In this document: piece by piece, positions 47,320 to 55,546 of the stretch
Position numbering within the stretch: the stretch's first letter is position 1
Layout: each line of letters starts with the position of its first letter
Origin: Exiguobacterium sp. TNDT2
GTDB taxonomy: Bacteria; Bacillota; Bacilli; Exiguobacteriales; Exiguobacteriaceae
Direction of reading: 5' to 3'
Assembly (NCBI RefSeq): GCF_003331145.1
Contig: NZ_QLVE01000022.1
Location: forward strand, 90,917 to 154,916
Length of the DNA: 64,000 bases
Notes under the pieces: model-generated
What the model saw: the letters and a program-made list of their open reading frames with translations, nothing else
The model's database searches: none
What the model was told of the DNA's origin: nothing
Position numbers and translations under genes: made by a program

Positions 47320-47782
47320 GGACATATACTCCTTCTTCGGCGTTTCTAGCCAACCGTTCGGTCCAATGACGGACGTTGTACGGCTGATTGCGCGGCGACT
47401 GTTCAATTTTCAACGTCTCACCGGCGAGGGGGATCCCGTATTTCGAAAGGTGGTACGCCATCTCATCGACCGCCCGACAGAAGTGGACGAACATCTTGTC
47501 GCCCGTCCCGAACACGGCGGCTTGGCGAAGCTTCACGTTGAGTTCTTTCAACACAAGACGGAATGTGTCTTTCATCTCGTCCGGCAAGACGCCGTCCGCC
47601 CACGTGTACGACCCGAAATAGACGAGGTCGTACGTGGCGAGCGATTGGGCTTCACGGTGGCCGATGCGGTCCGCTTCATACAGGGTGACGCGGTCGCCCC
47701 GATGGACGTGGGTCGCCTGAATCAACTCGGCGACTTCTTCAGTATTTCCGCTCATCGAACTGTAGACGATTGCGACGTTCAT
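47276..47782 (-). CDS. Flavodoxin in the nrd operon (NrdI position)
   Basis: 168 residues. The FMN phosphate loop SSMSGNTEEVAELI (about 7-20) and FGSYTWADGVLPDEM (50s) and FGTGDKMFVHFC (80s) are flavodoxin motifs, longer and more typical of YkuN/P-like flavodoxins than of NrdI. It lies between nrdE and nrdF where class Ib operons carry nrdI. It probably supplies superoxide or electrons for Mn2-Y radical formation (inference). AAGGTGGG precedes the ATG; the tail overlaps nrdF by 44 bases. Confidence 0.85.
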   Translation of the reverse strand: MNVAIVYSSMSGNTEEVAELIQATHVHRGDRVTLYEADRIGHREAQSLATYDLVYFGSYTWADGVLPDEMKDTFRLVLKELNVKLRQAAVFGTGDKMFVHFCRAVDEMAYHLSKYGIPLAGETLKIEQSPRNQPYNVRHWTERLARNAEEGVYVHDHSKDQTTVAQTS

Positions 47783-47811
47783 GATTGGTCCCACCTTTCT
47801 GATACGTGACG

Positions 47812-50079
47812 TTACGAGGCACACGATTCACATTCGTCGACTTCGACGGTCGTCGAACGCGTGTAGTAGATTGATTTCATTCCGAGCGACCATGCCTCGA
47901 GGTGCATCGAGAGGAGCTCGGTCGCTTTGACGTCGTTTTTGACATAAAGGTTGAAGCTGATCGCTTGATCGATGTGACGTTGGCGTGAAGCGTTTTGACG
48001 GATGCTCCAGAGTTGGTCGACTTCGAACGCCGATTTATAGAACCAGTTCGTCTCTGGGTTGAGGTCAGGGACCGTCACCGGGATCTTATAGTTTTTCTTC
48101 TCTTCCGAGTAGACCTTCTTATAGACCGGGTCGATTGACGCGGTGCTGCCAGCGATGATGGCCGTCGACGAGTTCGGAGCGACCGCCATCATATAGGCGT
48201 TGCGGACACCGTTTTGGTGGACCGCTGCGGCGAGACCGTCCCAATCGAGTTCGTCGTGTGAGCGGTAGTTGCGGCGCTTGAAGTACTCACCCGTGTGCCA
48301 TTCCGATCCTTCGAAAACCCCGAACGCGCCTTTTTCTTTGGCGAGTTCCATCGAGGCTTGAATCGTCAAGTAGGCGATTTTCTCGTACAGCTTCTCCGCG
48401 TACTGGACGGCATCGACCGATTCCCAACGGATGCCTTCAAGTGCGAGCAGGTGATGCCAGCCGAACGTGCCGAGTCCGACGGCGCGGTATTTTTGGTTGG
48501 TGATCATCGCTTGTGGGACTTCGATCGTGTTCAAGTCGATGACGTTGTCGAGCATCCGCATTTGAATCGGGATGAGTCGCTCGAGGACGTCCGATTTGAC
48601 GGCCCGGGCGAGGGCGATCGAGCTCAAGTTACAAACGACGAAGTCACCAGGCGTTTTCGTGATGACGATTTTTCCGTCCGCTGTATACTCTTCGTCGATC
48701 GTCGTCGGCGACATGTTTTGCGCGATCTCTGAGCAGAGGTTCGAGCTGTAAATCATACCCGCGTGTTTGTTCGGGTTGGCGCGGTTCACGGCGTCACGGA
48801 AGAACATGTATGGGGTTCCTGTCTCGAGCTGTGAACGCATGTAGCGTTTCACGAGGTCGATGGCCGGTACCGTTACGCGTGAAAGTTCCGGCGTATTGAC
48901 GCACGCCATGTATTTCTCCGTGAATGAACCGCCGTTCTCTGTCTCATCGTAGAAGTCTTCGAGGCTGAAGCCCATGACCGTACGAATCTCGTGCGGGTCG
49001 AACAAGTGCCAGTCGCCACGTGCTTCGACCGTACGCATGAACAAGTCAGGCAAGCAGACGCCCGTGAACAAATCGTGAGTCCGAAGGCGCTCGTCCCCGT
49101 TATTCAATTTCGCATCGAGGAACTCGAAGATGTCCTTATGCCAAATGTCGAGGTAGACGGCAATCGAGCCTTGGCGCATGCCGAGCTGGTCGACCGAGAC
49201 GGCCGTGTTGTTCAGTTGCTTCATCCAAGGGAGCGCGCCACTTGAGACGCCTTTGAAGCCTTTGATGTCGCTGCCGCGTGAGCGGATTTTGCCGAGATAG
49301 ACGCCGATTCCGCCGCCGCCTTTCGAGAGCGTGGCCACGTCCGTGTTCGAATCGTAGATGCCACGGAGTGAGTCGTCGACCGTATCGATGAAGCATGAGC
49401 TGAGCTGCCCGTATGATTTTCCGGCGTTCGAGAGCGTCGGTGTAGCAACCGTCATATAGAGGTTCGATAGTGCCCAATATGCTTCTTCGACGAGTGTCAC
49501 ACGTTGGTCAGCGTTCTCTTTTTGCATGAGCGTCATGGCGATGACCATGAACCGCTCTTGCGGCAACTCGTACAAGTTTTTGACGTGGTCGCGGCCGAGG
49601 TAACGGTCTGCTAACGTCCGGAGACCGATGTAGGTGAACATGCGGTCACGTGACGGGTCGATCAATGTCTCCAAGTAGGCGATGTCTTCTTTCGAATACG
49701 TATCGAGCAAGGCCGAGGTGAAGATGCCTTTTGTCGTGAGCGTCTCAATCATCGGATAGAGCGCACCGTAACGCATCGAGGCGTCATAGCCACGGTTTCG
49801 TGCCGCTTCTAAATAGAGGCGGTTTAAGTACATCTCAGTGGCAACGAACGTCCAGTCCGGCTCTTCTGCCTGCAACATATCGAGGGCGTGCATCGTCAAG
49901 AGTTCATATACTACATCTTGTGTCAGTGTCTTTCCTTCGAGCGCTCGAACGGCTCGTTCTTCGTATCGTTCGACACTAAGCTGTGGGTAGCGTTGTTTTA
50001 ATGATTGAATCAATGTCGAGACGTCAGTAAGGGTCGGCGTAGCAGCCAACATCGTCTCGTGATGGATAGGGGATGTCAA
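47812..50079 (-). CDS. nrdE: Class I ribonucleotide reductase alpha subunit NrdE
   Basis: 755 residues. Active-site parts: SSCFIDTVDDS, the radical Cys in NLCSEI, the partner Cys in VCNLSSIA, the radical-transfer MMAVAPNSSTA, and the C-terminal redox pair in DECESCAS. Longer at the N-terminus than typical NrdE (about 700). Start TTG at 50079 with AGGAG 8 bases upstream; the upstream ATG at 50127 lacks a site. It reduces NDP to dNDP. Upstream NrdR boxes predict repression by NrdR-ATP/dATP. Confidence 0.95.
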   Translation of the reverse strand: MTSPIHHETMLAATPTLTDVSTLIQSLKQRYPQLSVERYEERAVRALEGKTLTQDVVYELLTMHALDMLQAEEPDWTFVATEMYLNRLYLEAARNRGYDASMRYGALYPMIETLTTKGIFTSALLDTYSKEDIAYLETLIDPSRDRMFTYIGLRTLADRYLGRDHVKNLYELPQERFMVIAMTLMQKENADQRVTLVEEAYWALSNLYMTVATPTLSNAGKSYGQLSSCFIDTVDDSLRGIYDSNTDVATLSKGGGGIGVYLGKIRSRGSDIKGFKGVSSGALPWMKQLNNTAVSVDQLGMRQGSIAVYLDIWHKDIFEFLDAKLNNGDERLRTHDLFTGVCLPDLFMRTVEARGDWHLFDPHEIRTVMGFSLEDFYDETENGGSFTEKYMACVNTPELSRVTVPAIDLVKRYMRSQLETGTPYMFFRDAVNRANPNKHAGMIYSSNLCSEIAQNMSPTTIDEEYTADGKIVITKTPGDFVVCNLSSIALARAVKSDVLERLIPIQMRMLDNVIDLNTIEVPQAMITNQKYRAVGLGTFGWHHLLALEGIRWESVDAVQYAEKLYEKIAYLTIQASMELAKEKGAFGVFEGSEWHTGEYFKRRNYRSHDELDWDGLAAAVHQNGVRNAYMMAVAPNSSTAIIAGSTASIDPVYKKVYSEEKKNYKIPVTVPDLNPETNWFYKSAFEVDQLWSIRQNASRQRHIDQAISFNLYVKNDVKATELLSMHLEAWSLGMKSIYYTRSTTVEVDECESCAS

Positions 50080-50141
50080 AACGATCACTCCTTCTTCAGA
50101 TGTAGATATTATAAAAGTATAACTCAAAACACCCTACGTTG

Positions 50142-50190
50142 CGTCAATATATAGTTAAAAGCGTTTTTAGCTTTTAACTATATATTGACG
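50142..50190 (-). promoter_or_regulatory. Paired NrdR boxes formed by a 21-bp perfect inverted repeat
   Basis: Left arm 50142-50162, loop 7 bases, right arm 50170-50190, fully complementary. Each arm contains the NrdR core (CAATATATAG at 50145-50154, CTATATATTG at 50178-50187); the cores are 33 bases apart centre to centre, three helical turns, as usual for NrdR. TTGACG of the right-hand nrd promoter (minus strand) lies in the outer edge of the proximal box and TATAAT lies at about 50109-50114. NrdR would repress nrdE-flavodoxin-nrdF. Confidence 0.7.
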
Positions 50191-50588
50191 TTTTCTTGTC
50201 TTTTTAATCATAAATCACCTATATTTAGTTTTGCAATCTTGACATTCAGCAAACTGTCGACTCTCGGATTACTTTTACTCAAAAACGGCGCTGTCAACCG
50301 ATTTGAGATGAGATATGAGATAGAAAAAAGTTTGAGCGACGGTTAAACGACAGCACATTAATTTTTATGTAAGCGGTCAATCGAGAAGCGAACGACCTCA
50401 TTCGGCAGTTGCCTTCGTTATTTTTCGAGAAAATCCTGCTTCTTTTCACTGTTGATTCATTACTATATATAGTGGTCGCTTGTTTTTGAAAACGAGGGAA
50501 ATTTGCACACTCACTAGCATCGAACTGAAAAGTGAGGTAGATTGAGGGAGTACGATTTGAAATCAAGGCAAAAAGAAGGGTTTAACAA
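50191..50588. other. A+T-rich intergenic region between nrd operon and yugE-like gene
   Basis: Nearly 400 bases without a convincing gene. A third NrdR-like box TTACTATATATAGTGG (50460-50475; 13 of 16 to ACACTATATATAGTGT) lies about 115 bases before yugE. A 90-residue minus-strand frame at 50294-50566 has no ribosome site or family resemblance and is not accepted. Confidence 0.5.
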
Positions 50589-50822
50589 ATGAGAGCAGAA
50601 GACTTATTATTAGCATGGGACCCACTCGGTTACGGGCTTGGGTCGTATGGACCAGAGTTTGACGATATCGCCTTGGCGCTCATTCACGTCGATTCAATTG
50701 ATCAATTGGATGACGTGATTCGGCAGATTTTGACAGACGCGTTCGGCGACTGTCCAGGTGAACCGGAAACGCAGGCCATGGCGGCACGATTACTCGCGTC
50801 TTCAGAATCTTGTCAACTATAA
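50589..50822 (+). CDS. yugE: DUF1871 family protein (YugE-like)
   Basis: 77 residues with the family pattern WDPLGYGLGSYGPEFDDIALAL near the N-terminus. The function is unknown. AAGAAGGG precedes the ATG. Followed after 12 bases by the Nfu-N gene, so probably the first gene of a unit reaching to alaT. In B. subtilis yugE is also close to the alaR-alaT genes. Confidence 0.75.
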   Translation: MRAEDLLLAWDPLGYGLGSYGPEFDDIALALIHVDSIDQLDDVIRQILTDAFGDCPGEPETQAMAARLLASSESCQL

Positions 50823-50834
50823 GGGGGAACCACG

Positions 50835-51083
50835 ATGTTACGTATCGATCCAACACCGAATCCAAATGCAATGAAAATCACACTTCCAGAGAACGTCTTC
50901 GGCGCGAAAAGCCAAAGTGTGAAAGCCGGCGAAGAGACGGACCAGCCGCTTCTCGCGAAACTCGTCGCCATCGAAGGCGTCGAGAGCGTCTTCGCCTACG
51001 GTGATTTCGTCACGGTATCAAAAGAAAACGGCGTCAGCTGGGAAGCCATCTTGCCGCACGTCGAAACTGCTTACCGCGGATGA
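50835..51083 (+). CDS. Stand-alone Nfu N-terminal domain protein
   Basis: 82 residues. RIDPTPNPNAMKITLPENVFG is the Nfu_N signature; GVESVFAYGDFVTVSKENGVSWEAI completes the domain. There is no CxxC, so it does not bind a cluster alone; in fusion proteins this domain lies in front of the CxxC domain, here encoded separately as yutI. Role in Fe-S delivery is inferred. AAGGGGGAAC precedes the ATG; overlaps the next gene by 4 bases. Confidence 0.87.
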   Translation: MLRIDPTPNPNAMKITLPENVFGAKSQSVKAGEETDQPLLAKLVAIEGVESVFAYGDFVTVSKENGVSWEAILPHVETAYRG

Positions 51084-51880
51084 ACCCGCTCGTTTCTATC
51101 GTCGTCCCGGTCCATTCCCGGGAGATGGAACTGACGGAACTATTGGAGAGCTTGGTCGTCCAAACGTTTCAACAGTTCGAAGTACTTGTAATCAATAATG
51201 ACGGGCCGCCAAAACAGCATCTTTTGGCGCCTTTTTTGAATCGATTATCGATTCGCTATATCGAGCTCGGCGAGAATCATCACGTCAAAGCTCGCAATCG
51301 CGGCGTACAAGAGGCGAGCGGCGACTACATCCTGTTGCTCGACGATGATGATTTGCTCATGCCGACCCATATCGAGCAAGCGCTCGACGACATCCGCTCG
51401 GCTGACCTCGTCTTCACGGACGCGGAACTGTTCCGCTTCACGTGGGAAAAAGGGCGCCGGTGCGTCACCGACTGGGAGGCATTCGCCTACGACCTCGATT
51501 TAAAACGGCTTCGCCAGGACTCGACGTTCATCCCGTCCGGTACGCTGTATCGGAAACAGCTCCACGACGACATCGGTCCGTTCGACGAAGCGGTCTACAA
51601 CTATTGGGACTGGGATTTCATTTTACGTGTCAGTGAGGTCGGGACGATTCGGCATCCCGCGCGCGCGACCGTGCTCTATGCGTTCAACGGCACCGACAAT
51701 CTGTCGGCCAAACAAGATGAGACGCGTCGTCGTTACTTTAATCGATTCTGTCACAAGCACGGCCTCGTCGATATGGAGATGAAAAACTTCCATATCGTTC
51801 AAGCCGAGCGACGGGACTATGTGAGACAGACAGAGAGAACGTTCACAGGGGCGTTCCCCGGTAGAACGGAAGGAGAATAA
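51080..51880 (+). CDS. Family 2 glycosyltransferase
   Basis: 266 residues. N-terminal GT-A fold: SIVVPVHSREMELTELLESLVVQTF, VINNDGPP, ARNRGVQEASGDYILLLDDDDL (metal-binding DDDD, about residues 91-96), then YWDWDFILRVSEVG as acceptor-loop motif. No membrane segments, so cytosolic or peripheral. The acceptor is unknown. Start codon ATG overlaps the previous stop (ATGA). It has no other polysaccharide gene nearby, so its context gives no role. Confidence 0.88.
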   Translation: MNPLVSIVVPVHSREMELTELLESLVVQTFQQFEVLVINNDGPPKQHLLAPFLNRLSIRYIELGENHHVKARNRGVQEASGDYILLLDDDDLLMPTHIEQALDDIRSADLVFTDAELFRFTWEKGRRCVTDWEAFAYDLDLKRLRQDSTFIPSGTLYRKQLHDDIGPFDEAVYNYWDWDFILRVSEVGTIRHPARATVLYAFNGTDNLSAKQDETRRRYFNRFCHKHGLVDMEMKNFHIVQAERRDYVRQTERTFTGAFPGRTEGE

Positions 51881-51882
51881 CT

Positions 51883-52377
51883 ATGTATACATCGAAAGAA
51901 TTAGAACTGCTCGAGTTGCTCGAAGAGAAAGGTTACCTCGAGACGAAACTGTTGGCGAACTTGCTCGCGACTGACGAGGCGACTGTTGAGGCGATGCTCG
52001 AAAAGTTCAAGGCGGACGGCATTTTGCTCGGCTTCCGGGCGATGGTCAACTGGCAAAAAATCAATCGCCACGATGTCACGGCGTTCATCGACGTCAAAGT
52101 CACACCGAAACGGGGTCGTGGTTTCGATGAGGTCGCGGAACGCATTTATCGCTTCCCGGAAGTGACGGCGCTTTACTTAATGTCAGGGGCTTACGACCTG
52201 CAAGTCGTCATTCGAGCGAACTCACTTCAAGACGTCGCGTCGTTCGTTTCGGACAAATTGTCACCGCTTGACTCGGTCGTCTCGACGACGACGCACTTCA
52301 AATTGAAGACGTATAAGCACGATGGTATTTTATTCACCCCACAAGTCGAAGATAAACGGTTGAACATTACGCCATGA
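51883..52377 (+). CDS. alaR: Lrp/AsnC-family regulator AlaR
   Basis: 164 residues: winged HTH at about 1-55 and RAM effector domain at about 65-150 (VTALYLMSGAYDLQVVIRANSLQDVASFVSDKL). The next gene, overlapping by 4 bases, is an aminotransferase; in B. subtilis yugG-yugH (alaR-alaT) has the same pair and AlaR activates alaT with alanine. AGAAGGAGAATAACT precedes the ATG. Confidence 0.9.
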   Translation: MYTSKELELLELLEEKGYLETKLLANLLATDEATVEAMLEKFKADGILLGFRAMVNWQKINRHDVTAFIDVKVTPKRGRGFDEVAERIYRFPEVTALYLMSGAYDLQVVIRANSLQDVASFVSDKLSPLDSVVSTTTHFKLKTYKHDGILFTPQVEDKRLNITP

Positions 52378-53561
52378 AGTCACTATCCCAACAAGTCGTC
52401 TCCATGAAGCCGTCCGGCATCCGCCGCTTCTTCGATTTAGCGCAAACGATGGAAAACGTCGTCTCTCTCGGGGTGGGAGAGCCGGATTTCATCACGCCAT
52501 GGAACGTGCGCGAGGCGAGCTATGCGGCGCTCGAGCAAGGTTACACGGCCTATAGCGCGAACGCCGGTCTCCTCGAGTTACGTCAAGAAATCGCGAGTTA
52601 TATGGCGGACCGGTTCGGGGCGACGTATGACCCGGCGACGGAACTGATCGTCACGACGGGCGCGTCGCAGGCGCTCGATATCGCCTTCCGGGCTCTCCTC
52701 AACCCAGGTGACGAGGTCATCGTCGTTGAACCGGCTTTCGTTTCGTACGGGCCGCTCATCGAGCTCGCCGGCGGGACGGTCGTCCCGGTCGCCTGTCGTC
52801 CGGAGAACGGGTTCCGTTTGGACCGCGCTGACGTCGAGGCGGCCATCACCGAGCGGACGAAGGCGATGCTCCTCTGCTTCCCGTCAAACCCGACCGGCGC
52901 GACGATGACGGGTGAAGAACTCACCGAAATCGCAGAACTCGCGACGAAACACGATCTCTGGGTCGTCAGCGATGAGATTTACGCCGAACTGTCTTATGAT
53001 GAGCCGTTCACGAGCTTTGCGACGCTCCACGACATGCGCGAGCGAACGATCGTCGTCAACGGGTTCTCTAAGGCGTTCGCGATGACAGGCTGGCGGCTCG
53101 GCTTCACGTGCGCACCGGAAGTCGTGACGCGGGAGATGCTCAAAGTCCATCAGTACGGGATGATGTGCGCCCCGACGCTCGTCCAATTCGGCGGTCTCGA
53201 GGCGCTCAGGAGCCGAGACCAGCATGTCCCGAAGATGGTGAAGAGCTATCGGCAACGCCGCAACTACTTCATCCAGGCCTTGAATGACGCCGGTTTGCCG
53301 ACACACGTACCAGGCGGCGCGTTCTACGCCTTCCCATCGATTCGCCATACGGGCTTGACGAGCGAAGAGTTCGCCGAACGTCTCTTGCTCGAGGAACGGG
53401 TCGCGGTCGTACCGGGCAACGCGTTCGGTGCGAGCGGTGAAGGGTTCGTCCGCGCCAGTTACGCGACGTCGGTCGAACAATTACAAGAAGCGATTCGTCG
53501 CATCGATCGGTTCATGAAACAGTTCGAAGTGACGACGACAGTGACAGACTCTCAGCGATGA
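52374..53561 (+). CDS. alaT: PLP-dependent aminotransferase AlaT
   Basis: 395 residues, class I/II aminotransferase. PLP lysine in NGFSKAFAMTGWRLGF (about residue 236), AGASQ-type VTTGASQALD and CFPSNPTGATM motifs, C-terminal FVRASYATS. The pairing with alaR suggests alanine transaminase; a related YugH aminotransferase of another specificity cannot be excluded. Overlaps alaR by 4 bases. No terminator is obvious; the 50 bases to the next gene are A+T-rich. Confidence 0.9.
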   Translation: MKSLSQQVVSMKPSGIRRFFDLAQTMENVVSLGVGEPDFITPWNVREASYAALEQGYTAYSANAGLLELRQEIASYMADRFGATYDPATELIVTTGASQALDIAFRALLNPGDEVIVVEPAFVSYGPLIELAGGTVVPVACRPENGFRLDRADVEAAITERTKAMLLCFPSNPTGATMTGEELTEIAELATKHDLWVVSDEIYAELSYDEPFTSFATLHDMRERTIVVNGFSKAFAMTGWRLGFTCAPEVVTREMLKVHQYGMMCAPTLVQFGGLEALRSRDQHVPKMVKSYRQRRNYFIQALNDAGLPTHVPGGAFYAFPSIRHTGLTSEEFAERLLLEERVAVVPGNAFGASGEGFVRASYATSVEQLQEAIRRIDRFMKQFEVTTTVTDSQR

Positions 53562-53620
53562 GGGTCTGTTTTACGTTTTAGTGGTATATTGGATAGGAAA
53601 AGACGAGTGAGGTGAAGTCA

Positions 53621-54865
53621 TTGGAACGAGTGGATTTTATAGCAATCGGATGTGGCCCATACAATCTCGGATTGATGGCGCTCAGTGAAGCGACGTCATT
53701 GAAGGGTGTCTGTTTTGAGGAACGGGAGGACTTCAAGTGGCATGAAGGCATGCTGCTCGAGTCGGCGACGATGCAGACGCATTACTTATATGATCTCGTA
53801 ACGCTTGCCGATCCGACGAACCGGCACAGTTATTTGAACTACTTGAAGCAGGCGGGCCGACTGCAAACGTTCATCGCCCAAGAGAGCCCGACGATTCCAC
53901 GGACGGAGTTCAATCTGTATTTGCAATCGGTCGCCGTCTCGCTCGACACGATCAAGTTCTCGCACCGGGTCGTCGACGTCCGTCCGGCAGCGGATGGGTT
54001 TCTCGTCACGGTCGAGGCACCTGCTGGGGAAACGGTACTGTCGGCACGCCACGTTGTCGTCGGCACGGGGGCGGAACCGCTCGTCCCAGACGCCTTCCAA
54101 GACGTCATCCATACGAGCTCATATCGGATGGAGCGGGAGCGATTGCTTGAAACCGATCGCATCGTCGTCATCGGCAGCGGCCAGAGCGCGGCTGAGGTGT
54201 ATCTCGATTTGTTGAGTCGATCCGATAAAATGCGGCAACAAATCGATTGGGTGACGCGCTCGGACGTGTTCGAGTCGCTCGAGAGCGGCAAACTCGGGGA
54301 AGAGATCTTCAGCTTGTCGTACGTCGAGTATTTCAATCGATTACCGTACGCGGAACGTGAGCGACTTGGGAAGTCGTTCGAACGATTCCGCAATGGCGTC
54401 AATCCGGAGACGCTCCGTGCGATTTACGGATTTTTGTATCATCGGACGGCGGATGGGTCGGACCAAGCGACGAACTTGTACACGCAAATCGAAATTGAAC
54501 GCGTGTCGCATGAATCGAGTTATCTTGTCGAAGGGACCCACCAACATACCGGTGAATCATTCACGAATGAATATGATGCGGTCGTGGCGGCGACAGGTTA
54601 TCGTCCGTGCATCCCAGCGTGGGTCAAACGGTTTGACATCGAATGGGAAGCGAAAGATCAGTGGCGTGTCAACAACCGCTATCAAATCGCGACGGAGACT
54701 CGGTTGACCGGCAGTCTGTTTACCCATACGAACTTGGAACATTCGCACGGGCCGGCGGCAACGAATTTAGGGATGGCCGTATATCGGAACGCGATTATGT
54801 TGAATGAAATGGTAGGGAAGACGGTGTTTGAGGTGGCCGCACAGCGACCGTTTACAAGCTTTTGA
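53621..54865 (+). CDS. L-lysine/L-ornithine N-hydroxylase family flavoprotein
   Basis: 414 residues of the SidA/IucD/PvdA family. FAD motif GCGPYNLGLMALS (about residues 9-21), NADPH motif VIGSGQSAAEVYLDLL (about 185), and the ATGYRP motif near 325. Such enzymes hydroxylate the side-chain amine of Lys or Orn to start hydroxamate siderophore synthesis. Starts at TTG 53621 after AGGTGAAG; a GTG at 53612 is possible. No other siderophore gene is near. Confidence 0.87.
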   Translation: MERVDFIAIGCGPYNLGLMALSEATSLKGVCFEEREDFKWHEGMLLESATMQTHYLYDLVTLADPTNRHSYLNYLKQAGRLQTFIAQESPTIPRTEFNLYLQSVAVSLDTIKFSHRVVDVRPAADGFLVTVEAPAGETVLSARHVVVGTGAEPLVPDAFQDVIHTSSYRMERERLLETDRIVVIGSGQSAAEVYLDLLSRSDKMRQQIDWVTRSDVFESLESGKLGEEIFSLSYVEYFNRLPYAERERLGKSFERFRNGVNPETLRAIYGFLYHRTADGSDQATNLYTQIEIERVSHESSYLVEGTHQHTGESFTNEYDAVVAATGYRPCIPAWVKRFDIEWEAKDQWRVNNRYQIATETRLTGSLFTHTNLEHSHGPAATNLGMAVYRNAIMLNEMVGKTVFEVAAQRPFTSF

Positions 54866-54867
54866 AC

Positions 54868-54894
54868 AAAAAAAGGGCTAGGCGTTAGCCTAGC
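54868..54894 (-). terminator. Hairpin with minus-strand U-run behind the N-hydroxylase gene
   Basis: GCTAGGC/GCCTAGC perfect 7-bp stem (54877-54883/54888-54894). The A-run at 54868-54874 makes it a terminator only for minus-strand transcription; no minus-strand gene is seen to the right. Confidence 0.55.
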
Positions 54895-55059
54895 GGAATC
54901 AGGGGGGAATACTTGAAGTCTTGCTTGATTTGTATTTACCCGACCCATTGACTTTGAAACACGAAAATAATCCCAAATAATCTTTTTTACTAATTTCTAC
55001 ACTTTATCGAAAAAAGTATGTTATAGTAAGTTGATGAATTTAGCATAGGAGTGTTTGTA

Positions 55060-55452
55060 ATGGCAAAATACGAAAAAGATCAAGTTTTAAAAGGTAAAGT
55101 AACAGGAATCCAACCTTTCGGTGCGTTCGTCGCACTCGACGACGAGACTCAAGGTCTTGTCCACATCTCTGAAATCTCACACGACTATGTGAAAGACGTG
55201 AACGAGTACGTTCAAGTCGGTCAAGAAGTTGAAGTGAAAATTCTTGATGTTGATGAAGCATCTAAGAAAATCAAGCTTTCAATGAAAGCGACACAAGAAG
55301 CTCCAAAACGCGAGAAGTCGGCTAAGCCAGCTCGTCGTGGTGCACCACGCCGTAACGAGGCTTCAAACTTCAAGCAAGAAGAAGCTCCAGGATTCACTGT
55401 CCTCAAGGATAAACTCGAAGACTGGATCAAAAACACGAACTTCAAGAAGTAA
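55060..55452 (+). CDS. yugI: S1 RNA-binding domain protein YugI (general stress protein 13)
   Basis: 130 residues: S1 domain (about 8-78; GKVTGIQPFGAFVALDDETQGLVHISEIS, VKILDVDEASKKIKLSMKA) and a basic/acidic tail. Members (GSP13/CvfD) bind ribosomes or mRNA. TAGGAGTG precedes the ATG. An extended -10 TGTTATAGT upstream is a likely promoter. Followed by its own terminator. Confidence 0.92.
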   Translation: MAKYEKDQVLKGKVTGIQPFGAFVALDDETQGLVHISEISHDYVKDVNEYVQVGQEVEVKILDVDEASKKIKLSMKATQEAPKREKSAKPARRGAPRRNEASNFKQEEAPGFTVLKDKLEDWIKNTNFKK

Positions 55453-55459
55453 GTGATTG

Positions 55460-55493
55460 AGACGGCCTGCCATTGTGCAGGTCGTCTTTTTTT
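55460..55493 (+). terminator. Intrinsic terminator of yugI
   Basis: AGACGGCCTGC/GCAGGTCGTCT stem and T-run. Confidence 0.9.
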
Positions 55494-55546
55494 GTACAGG
55501 AAATATGCGCCTTGCTCTCGAACTGTACAGAAAAGGAGTGAACATT

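Noticed and set aside
50294..50566. 90-residue minus-strand frame in the nrd/yugE gap
   Set aside because: No ribosome site, no recognisable motif, low coding character in an A+T-rich spacer.
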